From the NCBI RefSeq assembly GCF_003148625.1, contig NZ_QGGO01000004.1, positions 208,051-272,050 of the forward strand: DNA of 64,000 bases, given 5' to 3'. Below the pieces are notes generated by a model. That model was given only the letters and a program-made list of their open reading frames with translations. It searched no databases and was not told where the DNA came from. Positions 52,124 to 60,129 of this stretch are shown here, piece by piece. A program made the position numbers and the translations under genes. The DNA comes from Arcicella aurantiaca (lineage in GTDB: Bacteria > Bacteroidota > Bacteroidia > Cytophagales > Spirosomataceae). Within the stretch, counting starts at the first letter, position 1. Each line of letters starts with the position of its first letter.

Positions 52124-52496
52124 GTGAGTATTGGTTAAATATACTGAAAGCAGTAAGTAGCAAGTCTGCTAAATATCAAACCAAATTACTAATTCTATCT
52201 CTTACAAATTCTATAATTTTCAATATCCCACTTACTTAAATAGTAATGATATGCCAAATATAGAAAACTTTTATAAAAAAATTAAAATGTTTTTTAAATA
52301 TTTATTATTAAATCATAAAAGTTATGAATGTTTTGTAAAATATTACTTAATAAAAGGACAAAATCAGGAAATAAGGGAAAGTAAAATAATTAAAGATAAA
52401 AATCACGCAAAAAGGCGTGTGAAGAAAAAACAGATAATCAACGAATAAATAAAGCTTTATAAACGAAAGCCCGTAATTTTGCATTTTATAAAAACC
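52124..52496. other. AT-rich intergenic region between ROK gene and trmN6
   Basis: No credible gene. A 65-codon frame (52251-52448) is rich in Lys, Asn and Ile, as expected of chance in A-rich DNA. The trmN6 -7 element lies at its end. Confidence 0.45.
52474..52481 (+). promoter_or_regulatory. -7 element of trmN6 promoter
   Basis: TAATTTTG matches TAnnTTTG, 15 bases ahead of ATG 52497. It overlaps the alternative TTG start at 52479, which argues against that start. Confidence 0.45.
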
Positions 52497-53216
52497 ATGC
52501 CTGCGAATACTCATTTTTCGTTCAAGAAATTCACGATTCATCAAGACCAAACGGCGATGAAAGTAACCACCGATGCCTGCATATTGGGGGCTTACACAAA
52601 CGTAGCTAAGACTAACAAAATCTTGGATATTGGTACAGGAACGGGCTTAGTGGCGATGATGCTCGCTCAACGAACAGAAGCAGAAATTGATGCCGTAGAA
52701 ATTGATACAAATGCCTATAATCAGGCACAAAATAATATTCAAGAAAGTGTTTTCAAAGAGCAGATTAGTGTTTTTAATACTTCTATCCAAGATTTTTCCG
52801 AGATTTCAGTGTATCAAAATAAATATGATTTAATTGTTAGTAATCCTCCTTTTTTTCAAAATCATTTAAAAGCAGAAGAAACTGCTCGTAATAATTCTAT
52901 CCATACCGACACACTTTCTTTTGAAGATTTGATACAATCGGTTTTACATCTAATTGCCTCCGCTGGCACATTTGTTGTCTTATTACCAGCGTATGAAAGT
53001 TCAGTTTTAGAAAGTTTGGCTATTTCAAAAGGGCTTTATCCTCACAAAAAACTTACGATTAGACATCGTGAAGGCACAAAAATATTAAGAATTATTACGA
53101 CCTTTGGACAAGCAAATCAAGCATTTGAAAACCAAGAACTATTCATCAAAGATGCAAACGAAAATTATACTCATGATTTTCAAAACCTTTTGAAAGAATA
53201 TTATTTGATATTTTGA
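52497..53216 (+). CDS. trmN6: tRNA1(Val) (adenine37-N6)-methyltransferase
   Basis: 239 residues from ATG 52497 (MPANTHFSFKKFTIHQDQTA). A TTG-initiated frame 18 bases earlier lies inside the promoter. It has the YfiC/TrmN6 pattern: the early KVTTDACILGAYTN, motif I ILDIGTGTGLVAMMLAQR, and the N6-adenine signature SNPPFFQNHLKAE. It methylates A37 of tRNA-Val. Monocistronic. Confidence 0.9.
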   Translation: MPANTHFSFKKFTIHQDQTAMKVTTDACILGAYTNVAKTNKILDIGTGTGLVAMMLAQRTEAEIDAVEIDTNAYNQAQNNIQESVFKEQISVFNTSIQDFSEISVYQNKYDLIVSNPPFFQNHLKAEETARNNSIHTDTLSFEDLIQSVLHLIASAGTFVVLLPAYESSVLESLAISKGLYPHKKLTIRHREGTKILRIITTFGQANQAFENQELFIKDANENYTHDFQNLLKEYYLIF

Positions 53217-53220
53217 TTTT

Positions 53221-53437
53221 AGCCACAAAGACACTAAGCCACAAAATATTAACAGAATAAACTATTTGTCGCAGATAAATTTAGACCACAGATTGAACTG
53301 ATTTTACAGATAAAATAAAGAAAAATCAGCGAAAATCAGTATAATCCGTTCTATCTGTGGTCTATCGTTTGTCTTGTGACAAACCCTTTATTGTTCCGAA
53401 TATTATTTGAAACTTTGTGCCTTCGTGGCAGCAAAAA
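53221..53437. repeat. Dispersed palindromic region, GCCACAAAG/CTTCGTGGC family
   Basis: It opens with AGCCACAAAGACACTAAGCC and closes with TTTGTGCCTTCGTGGCAGC. Inside, ACCACAGAT...ATCTGTGGT and a GTTTGTCttgtGACAAAC hairpin are nested. The outer words are those of the 20661-20911 array. Confidence 0.7.
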
Positions 53438-53459
53438 GTAAAACCTTACAGATATAAAT

Positions 53460-54413
53460 ATGTTAGACATTTCAGTCATAGTACCACTTTATAACGAAGA
53501 TGAATCATTACCCGAACTTGCCGCTTGGATAGAACGTGTGATGAATGAAAATAAATTTAGCTACGAAATCATTTTTGTCAATGATGGTAGTCGTGATAAT
53601 TCTTGGAATGTTGTCAAAAATCTTTCAGAGAAAAATACAAATATTAAAGGTATTTCATTCAGTAGAAATTATGGTAAATCTGCTGCACTTCATGTAGGTT
53701 TTAAGGATGCAAAAGGTAAAGTAGTTATTACAATGGATGCCGATTTGCAAGACAGTCCAGACGAAATTCCAGAATTGTATAGAATGATTACGGAAGATAA
53801 TTTCGATTTAGTTTCTGGCTGGAAACAAAAACGTTTTGACCCAATCACCAAGACCATTCCTACCAAACTATACAATGCAGCAACACGCTCAATGTCAGGC
53901 GTTTACTTACATGATTTCAATTGCGGATTAAAAGCATACAAACATGAAGTCATCAAAACAATAACGCTATACGGAGAAATGCACCGATATATTCCCGTAA
54001 TGGCAAAATGGAATGGTTTTGATAAAATTGGTGAGAAAGTAGTCCAACATCAAGCTCGTAAATATGGTACAACCAAATTTGGTATTGAACGCTTTTTATA
54101 CGGATTTTTAGACTTATTGTCTATTACTTTTGTCCAAAAATTTGGCAAACGACCAATGCACCTTTTCGGAGGGTTGGGAATCTTATCATTTTTGATTGGT
54201 AGCATGATTACCTTGTATTTAATTGGTGATAAAATCTATGCCATTGCCAATCAAATGAAATTCAGAAATGTAACTGATAATCCGCTGTTCTTTTTGGCAT
54301 TAGTTGCCATTATTATTGGCGTTCAGCTATTTGTTGCAGGATTTATCGGAGAACTCATGACTCGAAACTCAGATAAAACTACCGATTATCAAATTCGAGA
54401 AACGGTAGGGTAA
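53460..54413 (+). CDS. Glycosyltransferase family 2 with two C-terminal membrane helices
   Basis: 317 residues. The GT-A fold starts LDISVIVPLYNEDESLPELA and YEIIFVNDGSRDNSW. The metal-binding site is in VVITMDADLQDSPDE, followed by SRSMSGVYLHDFNCGLKAYK-type acceptor sequence. Two membrane helices lie at about 230-255 and 270-295. This is the polyprenyl-phosphate glycosyltransferase plan (DPM1/GtrB). It stands apart from the sugar operon at 15.5-18.7 kb and is not closely identical to that cluster's GT2. The transferred sugar is unknown. Confidence 0.92.
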   Translation: MLDISVIVPLYNEDESLPELAAWIERVMNENKFSYEIIFVNDGSRDNSWNVVKNLSEKNTNIKGISFSRNYGKSAALHVGFKDAKGKVVITMDADLQDSPDEIPELYRMITEDNFDLVSGWKQKRFDPITKTIPTKLYNAATRSMSGVYLHDFNCGLKAYKHEVIKTITLYGEMHRYIPVMAKWNGFDKIGEKVVQHQARKYGTTKFGIERFLYGFLDLLSITFVQKFGKRPMHLFGGLGILSFLIGSMITLYLIGDKIYAIANQMKFRNVTDNPLFFLALVAIIIGVQLFVAGFIGELMTRNSDKTTDYQIRETVG

Positions 54414-54549
54414 GTAGTTACTGGAAATTAGTTATTGGTTAATTGGTTTGCATAAGACATTAACTTTCAACACGTTAAACACTTTAAGATAAAATAAGCG
54501 AAACTAATCTTGTTGAAGCACTTAATTTTCTTAATAAAATAATATTCCA

Positions 54550-55119
54550 ATGGTCAAGATACAAGATAGCATCATACAATTTCCCAAAACGTTGGAAGCA
54601 TTTTTGGATTGGCAACAACCCAACGATGGCGTGAAGTATGAATGGTATAACGATGAATTAGTTCAATTTGAAGGTATGAAAAAGAAACAATACTACATCT
54701 TTGATATTCTTAATATATTATTTATTGAGAAAGGGTATCACAGAAAAGGAACATTGATGACTGAACCTGACGTGATGCTTACTCAATTCCAAATGAGAAG
54801 ACCCGATATTGCTTATTTTAGCAGAGAACAAATTTATCAAGGTCGAGAAGGAATTGATGTTATTCCTACCTTCGCTATCGAAGTGATTTCGCCAAATGAC
54901 CATCTGATTGATGTTGAAGCAAAATTAATTGAGTATTTCAAAGCCGATGTAAAAGTAGTTTGGCATATCATTCCTGAGCAAGAAGTCGTTTATGTTTACA
55001 CTTCTCGGAAAGATGTCAAAATCTGTTTTGACGACGATATTTGTTCCGCTAAACCCGTTTTAGAGGATTTTGAAATAAGTGTTGCAGATATTTTTAAAGA
55101 TTATAAAGTTAGTGAGTAG
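54550..55119 (+). CDS. Uma2-family PD-(D/E)XK nuclease-like protein (copy 2)
   Basis: A 189-residue divergent member of the Uma2 family. The nuclease-fold landmarks are KYEWYNDELVQFEG (start of the core), MRRPDIAYFSREQ (metal-binding Asp) and PTFAIEVISPNDH (E-x-I-S-P), then the HIIPEQEVVYVYTS strand. It is far from the other two copies in sequence, so it is not a recent duplicate. It has no toxin-antitoxin partner. Role unknown. Confidence 0.85.
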   Translation: MVKIQDSIIQFPKTLEAFLDWQQPNDGVKYEWYNDELVQFEGMKKKQYYIFDILNILFIEKGYHRKGTLMTEPDVMLTQFQMRRPDIAYFSREQIYQGREGIDVIPTFAIEVISPNDHLIDVEAKLIEYFKADVKVVWHIIPEQEVVYVYTSRKDVKICFDDDICSAKPVLEDFEISVADIFKDYKVSE

Positions 55120-55170
55120 GGAAGGCAGACGTTTCTGTTGAAAGTTGGGTTTGAGGGATTATAAATGTAC

Positions 55171-55204
55171 TCCTAAGCCCTAACACCTAAATCCTAACAC
55201 CTAA
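55171..55204. repeat. CCTAACAC tandem repeat directly upstream of tcdA
   Basis: Four imperfect copies of CCTAACACCTAA/CCTAAGCCC run to a few bases before the tcdA start codon, as for other start-proximal repeats in the window. Confidence 0.65.
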
Positions 55205-55208
55205 TTAA

Positions 55209-56030
55209 ATGAGTGATTTAGCTTGGCTTGGAAGAACCAAATTATTAGTTGGAGATGATGGACTCCAAAAATTACAGAATGCCCATGTTTTAGTCGTGGG
55301 ACTGGGTGGCGTTGGCTCTTTTGCAGCCGAATTCATTGCTCGCTCAGGCGTGGGAACAATGACTATCGTTGATGGTGACGTTGTTGACCCATCAAACCGC
55401 AATCGTCAGTTACCTGCACTGGCTACTACGCACGGACAACCTAAAGCTGATTTAATGGCTGAAAGGTTATTGGCAATCAATCCTGATTTAAAACTGACTT
55501 CTATTCGTGAATTTCTTTCACCCGAAGCCGCCGAAGAAATATTAAGTAGTCAAAAATTTGATTACGTTATGGATTGCATTGATTCAATTACACCAAAATT
55601 GACACTTTTAACGACTGCTCACAAAAAAGGTTTACGTATTGTCTCGTCGATGGGAGCAGGTGGAAAAGTTGACCCTACCAAAATCAGAACAGCAGATTTA
55701 TTTGATACTCGTGAATGTTATTTGGCATCACTCATGCGTAAGCGTTTGCGTAAATTGGGTATTTCATCGGGAATTAAAGCCGTTTATTCAATTGAAAAAA
55801 TGATTGAAGAATCGCTGATGCTTACTGATGGTTCTAATTTTAAGAAATCAGCTTATGGCACAATTTCATATATGCCAGCGGCTTTTGGTGGCGGTTGTGC
55901 ATCGGTGGTTCTGAGGGATTTATTGGGTTATCCGATAGAGATGGAAAAGAAATTAAAAGCCTTAGCAAGCCGAGAAAAGAAACAGAAAGAAGTGGAAGCA
56001 AAGAGAGAGAAAAAGAGAAAAGAGGAATAA
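55209..56030 (+). CDS. tcdA: tRNA threonylcarbamoyladenosine dehydratase
   Basis: An E1-like (ThiF/MoeB) enzyme that cyclises t6A37 in tRNAs to ct6A with ATP. The 273-residue protein has the nucleotide-binding loop HVLVVGLGGVGSFAAEFIAR and VDGDVVDPSNRNRQLPAL with the arginine region, followed by VMDCIDSITPKLTL. It ends in about 25 residues of Lys, Glu and Arg (EKKQKEVEAKREKKRKEE). That tail is encoded by the start of a purine-rich repeat that continues after the stop codon, so it is probably an acquired extension. Confidence 0.93.
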   Translation: MSDLAWLGRTKLLVGDDGLQKLQNAHVLVVGLGGVGSFAAEFIARSGVGTMTIVDGDVVDPSNRNRQLPALATTHGQPKADLMAERLLAINPDLKLTSIREFLSPEAAEEILSSQKFDYVMDCIDSITPKLTLLTTAHKKGLRIVSSMGAGGKVDPTKIRTADLFDTRECYLASLMRKRLRKLGISSGIKAVYSIEKMIEESLMLTDGSNFKKSAYGTISYMPAAFGGGCASVVLRDLLGYPIEMEKKLKALASREKKQKEVEAKREKKRKEE

Positions 56031-56120
56031 GAGAAAGGGAGGAAGAAAAATGGAAGTTAGACTTGTTTGTCCCTCTCCTATTTTTCATCCTCCCTTCTTT
56101 CTTTTATTCTATTTCTCCGT
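55975..56120. repeat. Purine-rich / pyrimidine-rich inverted repeat overlapping the tcdA 3' end
   Basis: AGAAA/GAGAG-rich sequence from inside tcdA runs through GGGAGGAAGAAAAATGG. The complementary CCTATTTTTCATCCTCCC arm lies about 40 bases on. The layout is the same as the repeat at 4866-4970. Confidence 0.65.
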
Positions 56121-56125
56121 AAAGA

Positions 56126-56593
56126 TTACGCCAATGGTGGAATACGTAATACTTGACCTGGATAAATTTTATCAGGGTGTGATAACATCGGCTTGTTAGC
56201 TTCAAAAATCACTGGGTATTTCATCATATCGCCATAGTATTCTTTAGCAATTTTAGACAAAGTATCACCAGAAACAACCTCGTGATATTTTGCTTCTTCA
56301 GCAGGTTCTGCAACGTCCAATTGATTATCAACCACTTTTACGCCTTCTACGTTACCAACTGCCAATGCAATTTTCTCTGCATCTTCTTGTTTAGCAACTT
56401 CTCCTTCTAAAACTACGGTATCACCAGCAGTTTTAACTGTCAAAGAATTGTATGGTAAACCCAATGTTTTGATATGAGCTAATAAAGCACTCGCTCTTAA
56501 TGGTTCTACCTCTGCTGCTTTAGCAGGTTCAACTTCTTTGTGTCCACCGAAAACCTTTTCTCCGACACCTTTAAAAAATGACATTAAGCCCAT
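56126..56593 (-). CDS. BON-LysM protein, Kbp/YgaU-like
   Basis: 155 residues: a BON domain (about 40-100: TVKTAGDTVVLEGEVAKQED, with AVGNVEGVKVVDNQL) and a C-terminal LysM domain (about 107-154: YHEVVSGDTLSKIAKEYYGD, then HPDKIYPGQVLRIPPLA). This order, the MGLMSFF start and the IFEANKPML stretch match E. coli Kbp (YgaU), which binds potassium. No signal peptide is present, so the protein is cytoplasmic. The BON domain would provide the ion-binding part; the LysM the partner. Confidence 0.9.
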   Translation of the reverse strand: MGLMSFFKGVGEKVFGGHKEVEPAKAAEVEPLRASALLAHIKTLGLPYNSLTVKTAGDTVVLEGEVAKQEDAEKIALAVGNVEGVKVVDNQLDVAEPAEEAKYHEVVSGDTLSKIAKEYYGDMMKYPVIFEANKPMLSHPDKIYPGQVLRIPPLA

Positions 56594-56745
56594 AATTGTT
56601 AGACAGTTTATTGTTTAAAGTTTAAAATTAGAAATAATAGCAAAATAATAGCTTATAGGGTTAAAACGCATAAATTGTTTTTCCGTCACCTATTATTCTC
56701 TAAACATCTACTCAAATGTAGATTTTTTAAAGATTCCCTCAAAAT

Positions 56746-57570
56746 TTAGAGCGTAATTTTTTCGTTAGCTTTTTCTTCTTCTAAAAATAATTCTTGAAGT
56801 TTTTTTGTAATACGCCCAACTTTTCCGTCACTAAACACTTGATTATCAGTCTTGGTAATTGCAACAATGCGTTTTGTACTTCCTGTTGTAAAAACTTCAT
56901 CGGCTTCCCAAAACTCTTGAACGGTTACATCTCTTTCTTCCACAATAAAATGTTTTTTTGCAAAATTTAGGATATGTTTTCTCGTAACACCAAATAATGC
57001 CCCATCAACGGGCGTGATGATTTTCTCATTTTTGATGATAAAAATATTACTTCTCGATGATTCCGAAATCTTTCCGTCTCGATAATACAACAAATCGTCA
57101 GCACCTTGGGCTTTCATTTGTTGGATTGCTCTGATGGGTACGATATAATTAAGCGTTTTAATTTCGGGAATTTCTCTGCGGTATTCCATCGACATCAATT
57201 TCATGCCAATATCCGCAGGTTTAAACTCAAAAGGTTTGCCCATCACAATCAAATTTGACTGCTCCGACGGCGTATAACCATCTTCAGAATAACCACCCGT
57301 CATAACCATTTTTACTCCCAATAAAGGATGTGGATTTAGACGAATAATTTCCAAAATAATTTCACGCAAACGCTCACGAGATTCAGGAATGGGAAGTCTC
57401 ATTAAACGAGCAGAATTCTCAAAACGGTCGAGGTGGTCTTCAATAAAAATCGGTTGTCCGTCAATGGCACGGAAGAAATCAAAAATACCGTAACCTCTCA
57501 ATAATCCGAGGTCAGAAACATGAATTTGGGCTTTTTCAGAAGGGAGAATTTCTCCGTTTAAATAAATCAT
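56746..57570 (-). CDS. Class IV aminotransferase (branched-chain or D-amino acid type)
   Basis: 274 residues of PLP fold type IV. It begins MIYLNGEILPSEKAQIHVSD and LGLLRGYGIFDFFRA (the conserved early block). The PLP lysine lies in EIKTLNYIVPIRAI, and the cofactor-phosphate region is ISESSRSNIFII and FTTGSTKRIVAI. It may be a branched-chain aminotransferase (IlvE), a D-amino-acid aminotransferase or an aminodeoxychorismate lyase. The family cannot be split safely by eye, and the neighbours do not help. Confidence 0.88.
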   Translation of the reverse strand: MIYLNGEILPSEKAQIHVSDLGLLRGYGIFDFFRAIDGQPIFIEDHLDRFENSARLMRLPIPESRERLREIILEIIRLNPHPLLGVKMVMTGGYSEDGYTPSEQSNLIVMGKPFEFKPADIGMKLMSMEYRREIPEIKTLNYIVPIRAIQQMKAQGADDLLYYRDGKISESSRSNIFIIKNEKIITPVDGALFGVTRKHILNFAKKHFIVEERDVTVQEFWEADEVFTTGSTKRIVAITKTDNQVFSDGKVGRITKKLQELFLEEEKANEKITL

Positions 57571-57737
57571 GATTTTTATAATTAGTAAATAGCTTATATG
57601 TATAGCATCAACTTAGCTACAAACACTATCTTTAAATTTCTTTTTTTATCCCTCAATTTCCTCTGATGAATTAGTAAAATGCTTTTTTTTTGAGTAATTT
57701 TCGTTTAAATTCATAAACCTTTTAATAATTTACACTC

Positions 57738-57899
57738 ATGGAAAAAATAAGAACCCGTCAAGAAATTGCTACAGAATTTGGGATTACACCTAAAACCCTA
57801 AGAGTTTGGTTTAAAAAAAATAACATCATTTTAGATGGGAAATCGTTAATCAGTCCTGCAACCTATAAACACATCAAAGAAAAATTTTATGGTTATTAA
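57738..57899 (+). CDS. 53-residue helix-turn-helix protein
   Basis: MEKIRTRQEIATEFGITPKT, then LRVWFKKNNIILDG and ending in KEKFYGY. Residues 5-30 have the MerR/HTH_17-like pattern (R-x-E-I-A-x-E-F-G-I-x-x-x-T-L-R), the same arrangement as small excisionase-type or phage-type DNA-binding proteins. Its length and the ATG-to-TAA frame in otherwise AT-rich DNA support a real gene. The target is unknown. It lies between a metabolic gene and a lipoprotein operon. Confidence 0.65.
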   Translation: MEKIRTRQEIATEFGITPKTLRVWFKKNNIILDGKSLISPATYKHIKEKFYGY

Positions 57900-57926
57900 A
57901 TGTTCTATTTTTACCGATTCTTTCCC

Positions 57927-57958
57927 TTGACAATGTTTAGTTTAGCTTGTTACCTTTG
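57927..57958 (+). promoter_or_regulatory. Promoter of the 58067 lipoprotein pair
   Basis: TTG (57927-57929) and TACCTTTG (57951-57958) are 21 bases apart, matching the Bacteroidota -33/-7 consensus. The expected transcript start is about 57965. Confidence 0.6.
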
Positions 57959-57970
57959 AAGTGTTTTTAA

Positions 57971-58029
57971 GTGTTAATAACACATAAAAACAAAATGCCC
58001 TGTCTCAAATTGGCGTTCGACGACAGGGC
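57971..58029 (+). promoter_or_regulatory. Two hairpins in the leader of the 58067 gene
   Basis: GTGTT-aATA-ACAC (57971-57983) is followed by GCCCTGTC...GACAGGGC (57997-58029), an 8-bp perfect stem with a 17-base loop. Both fall between the promoter and the start codon at 58067. It may regulate translation or transcript stability. Confidence 0.45.
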
Positions 58030-58066
58030 GAGGTCTCAATTGTCTAACTAAAACCAATGTAAAGGT

Positions 58067-59695
58067 ATGAAAAATCTTCTTACCAGCAAGAAATCTCTTG
58101 CTATTTTAACAGCTTGTTTAAGCCTGTCAATTTTCTCTTGTAAAGATGAACTTAGTAATTTAGATAATCCTCTGAATAGAGGTTCATCATCTCTTGAAAA
58201 TGTTCCCATTGAACAGCAAGATGCGGCAAGAATACAATTTGCTAAAATTTTGGCAAAGGCATTAGAAAATAAAGAAGTTAGAGAGTTCGTTAAAAGCGAG
58301 TCTCTGAAGATGTTTGATAATGACTACGATGTACTTTATCATGCCAATAAAAATAAGTTGGTAAATGGTACAGAGTCATTTAGTTCGGTTTTGGCTAAAA
58401 GCAATAATTTGAAAGAAGGAGAACTGGATAAAATTGTTAATATTCTGCCCAAACTCAATATCTTAATTCCTGATTTTTTCGTACAATCTGCCAAAACTTG
58501 GGACACAGAAACAGACATTCCATTGGTTGCTGTTTCTAATTCTGAACTGGAATACAAAAAAGTTGATTTTGTAAGAGTTTACGATTCAAAAGCGAATGAA
58601 ACGAAACTTGATGCTCATAAATTCCCAAATAAAGTTATAATAGTTGTTAAGAATAATGAGCGTATTGAAACGTTAAATGTAGTAAAAAATGGTCGTTCTG
58701 CCATAGGAAAAGAATGGATACCTTATTATAAGGAAGGAGATACAGAATTTTTTATTGCAGGAGAAGGGTTCTTAAATGAGAATACTAAGAGAAGTAACCA
58801 AAGAAAAGCTGATACTGGAATGAATGGTTCTTTACCATACTATGGGATAAATTTTTGGGATTATACTGATTCGCCCAATGATGGAAGTTTTGGATCCGTA
58901 TTAATCGCTCACATTTGGAAGCTATGTCCAGAAGGCATATTAAGTGGGTCTGTATCTTCAGACCAAAATAATAACATCCCTTGGGTTCAAGCCATGAATA
59001 AAGGAAGTCATCGAAAAAGTATTTATTACAATAAAAATGGTGATTTAAACCAAAATGTTAAAGAAAGGATGATGTATTGTAGATTTACAAATTCAGCATC
59101 ACTTTCAAATATATCCGAAAATTGGACGGATGGAAATTTAGAAATAGTATGTGTAGTGGCAATGTTAAGAGTACGACCAGGCGAAGACTTTAATCAATTT
59201 GTAATTTCAAAATCTGTTCCACTTTACTTTGCAAATGCTCATTTGGTGGGTCCTAATATTTATTATACTCAAGAGCAAGCAAAAAATGCAGGTATAAATC
59301 AAGGTTATTTAACTGAATTTACAACTAATGGAGCAGACATTTATAAAAATGTTGCGGGCATTTGGATTAATTGGTTTGGAGAAGGTGTAACATGGTCTCC
59401 CTTTTTATACGGTGAGCAGATGCAATATGTTTTTTATGAGAAGGATGACGGTGCTGTAAAAACAGATACTTATGCTTCAAGCACAGCATTGGGTTCAAGT
59501 TTTGGTATTGGTATAAAAGATGTTTGGAATATAGGCTTTACTGGAAGTAGTACCAATTCAAGAACTCTTACTGTTACATCAACAAATACTTCAGACCAAT
59601 TGGGAATTTATGTTTTGAATTACGGTCAAGATGTTGGATTTGCAAGAGCACCTATTAACTTAGGAGATTTTCAATTTATCACTCAAACAAAGTAA
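58067..59695 (+). CDS. Large predicted lipoprotein of unknown function
   Basis: 542 residues with a lipoprotein signal (LTACLSLSIFSC, Cys25). An N-terminal helical part (about 40-140: AARIQFAKILAKALENKEVR) has regular charged spacing. The rest is beta-rich, with NINWVNYFG-like aromatic blocks (GINFWDYTDSPNDGSFG, GIWINWFGEGVTW). No catalytic signature is recognised. It is followed after 15 bases by a second small lipoprotein gene, so the two form an operon. The composition and the cell-surface signal suggest an outer-membrane or surface role. Confidence 0.75.
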   Translation: MKNLLTSKKSLAILTACLSLSIFSCKDELSNLDNPLNRGSSSLENVPIEQQDAARIQFAKILAKALENKEVREFVKSESLKMFDNDYDVLYHANKNKLVNGTESFSSVLAKSNNLKEGELDKIVNILPKLNILIPDFFVQSAKTWDTETDIPLVAVSNSELEYKKVDFVRVYDSKANETKLDAHKFPNKVIIVVKNNERIETLNVVKNGRSAIGKEWIPYYKEGDTEFFIAGEGFLNENTKRSNQRKADTGMNGSLPYYGINFWDYTDSPNDGSFGSVLIAHIWKLCPEGILSGSVSSDQNNNIPWVQAMNKGSHRKSIYYNKNGDLNQNVKERMMYCRFTNSASLSNISENWTDGNLEIVCVVAMLRVRPGEDFNQFVISKSVPLYFANAHLVGPNIYYTQEQAKNAGINQGYLTEFTTNGADIYKNVAGIWINWFGEGVTWSPFLYGEQMQYVFYEKDDGAVKTDTYASSTALGSSFGIGIKDVWNIGFTGSSTNSRTLTVTSTNTSDQLGIYVLNYGQDVGFARAPINLGDFQFITQTK

Positions 59696-59710
59696 TATTA
59701 ATAAGCAATT

Positions 59711-60064
59711 ATGAAAACAATATCGTTATTAATTTTGGGCTTTTTCTTTTTAGATTGTTCTAATAAAACAGAACTTGATAACTATGTTGATCCAGATATG
59801 AAAGCAACATTGAGAGATTACATTAATGATACAAATGAGTTCCCTGTATATCTGTATTCAGTTAATTATAAGGAAAACTCTCAAAATAATAGAATTCTTT
59901 TGGACAGTACCACCAACAAGCAAATATCTCTCGAATTACCTTATATAATCGCCAATAAAAAGAGGTATGATATTCGTAAAATCTGGGGGATGCGTGAGGC
60001 TAAAAAAGAAACAATACCGACAAAATTGATAACAACAGAATTGAAGATTGAATTCATGAAATAG
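59711..60064 (+). CDS. Small lipoprotein, partner of the upstream gene
   Basis: 117 residues with a lipoprotein signal (LLILGFFFLDC, Cys16). The rest is polar and beta-leaning (YSVNYKENSQNNRILLDS, then IPTKLITTELKIEFM). It lies 15 bases behind the 542-residue lipoprotein, and the terminator is right after it, so the two are co-transcribed. The two proteins probably work together. No family recognised. Confidence 0.7.
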   Translation: MKTISLLILGFFFLDCSNKTELDNYVDPDMKATLRDYINDTNEFPVYLYSVNYKENSQNNRILLDSTTNKQISLELPYIIANKKRYDIRKIWGMREAKKETIPTKLITTELKIEFMK

Positions 60065-60072
60065 ATTTTTAT

Positions 60073-60101
60073 AAAAGCCCTCGCATCGTATGAGGGCTTT
60101 T
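60073..60101 (+). terminator. Terminator after the lipoprotein pair
   Basis: AAAAGCCCTC pairs with GAGGGCTTTT over 9 bases and runs into a T-tract, 9 bases past the stop codon. Confidence 0.85.
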
Positions 60102-60103
60102 TG

Positions 60104-60111
60104 TATATTTG
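60104..60111 (+). promoter_or_regulatory. -7 element of the third Uma2 gene
   Basis: TATATTTG fits TAnnTTTG and is 19 bases ahead of ATG 60130. It overlaps the end of the preceding terminator region. Confidence 0.4.
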
Positions 60112-60129
60112 ACTATAAATCTTAAACAA

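Noticed and set aside
52251..52448. 65-codon frame between ROK gene and trmN6
   Set aside because: Composition (Lys, Ile, Asn, Tyr) is that of AT-rich noncoding DNA and no motif or partner is visible.
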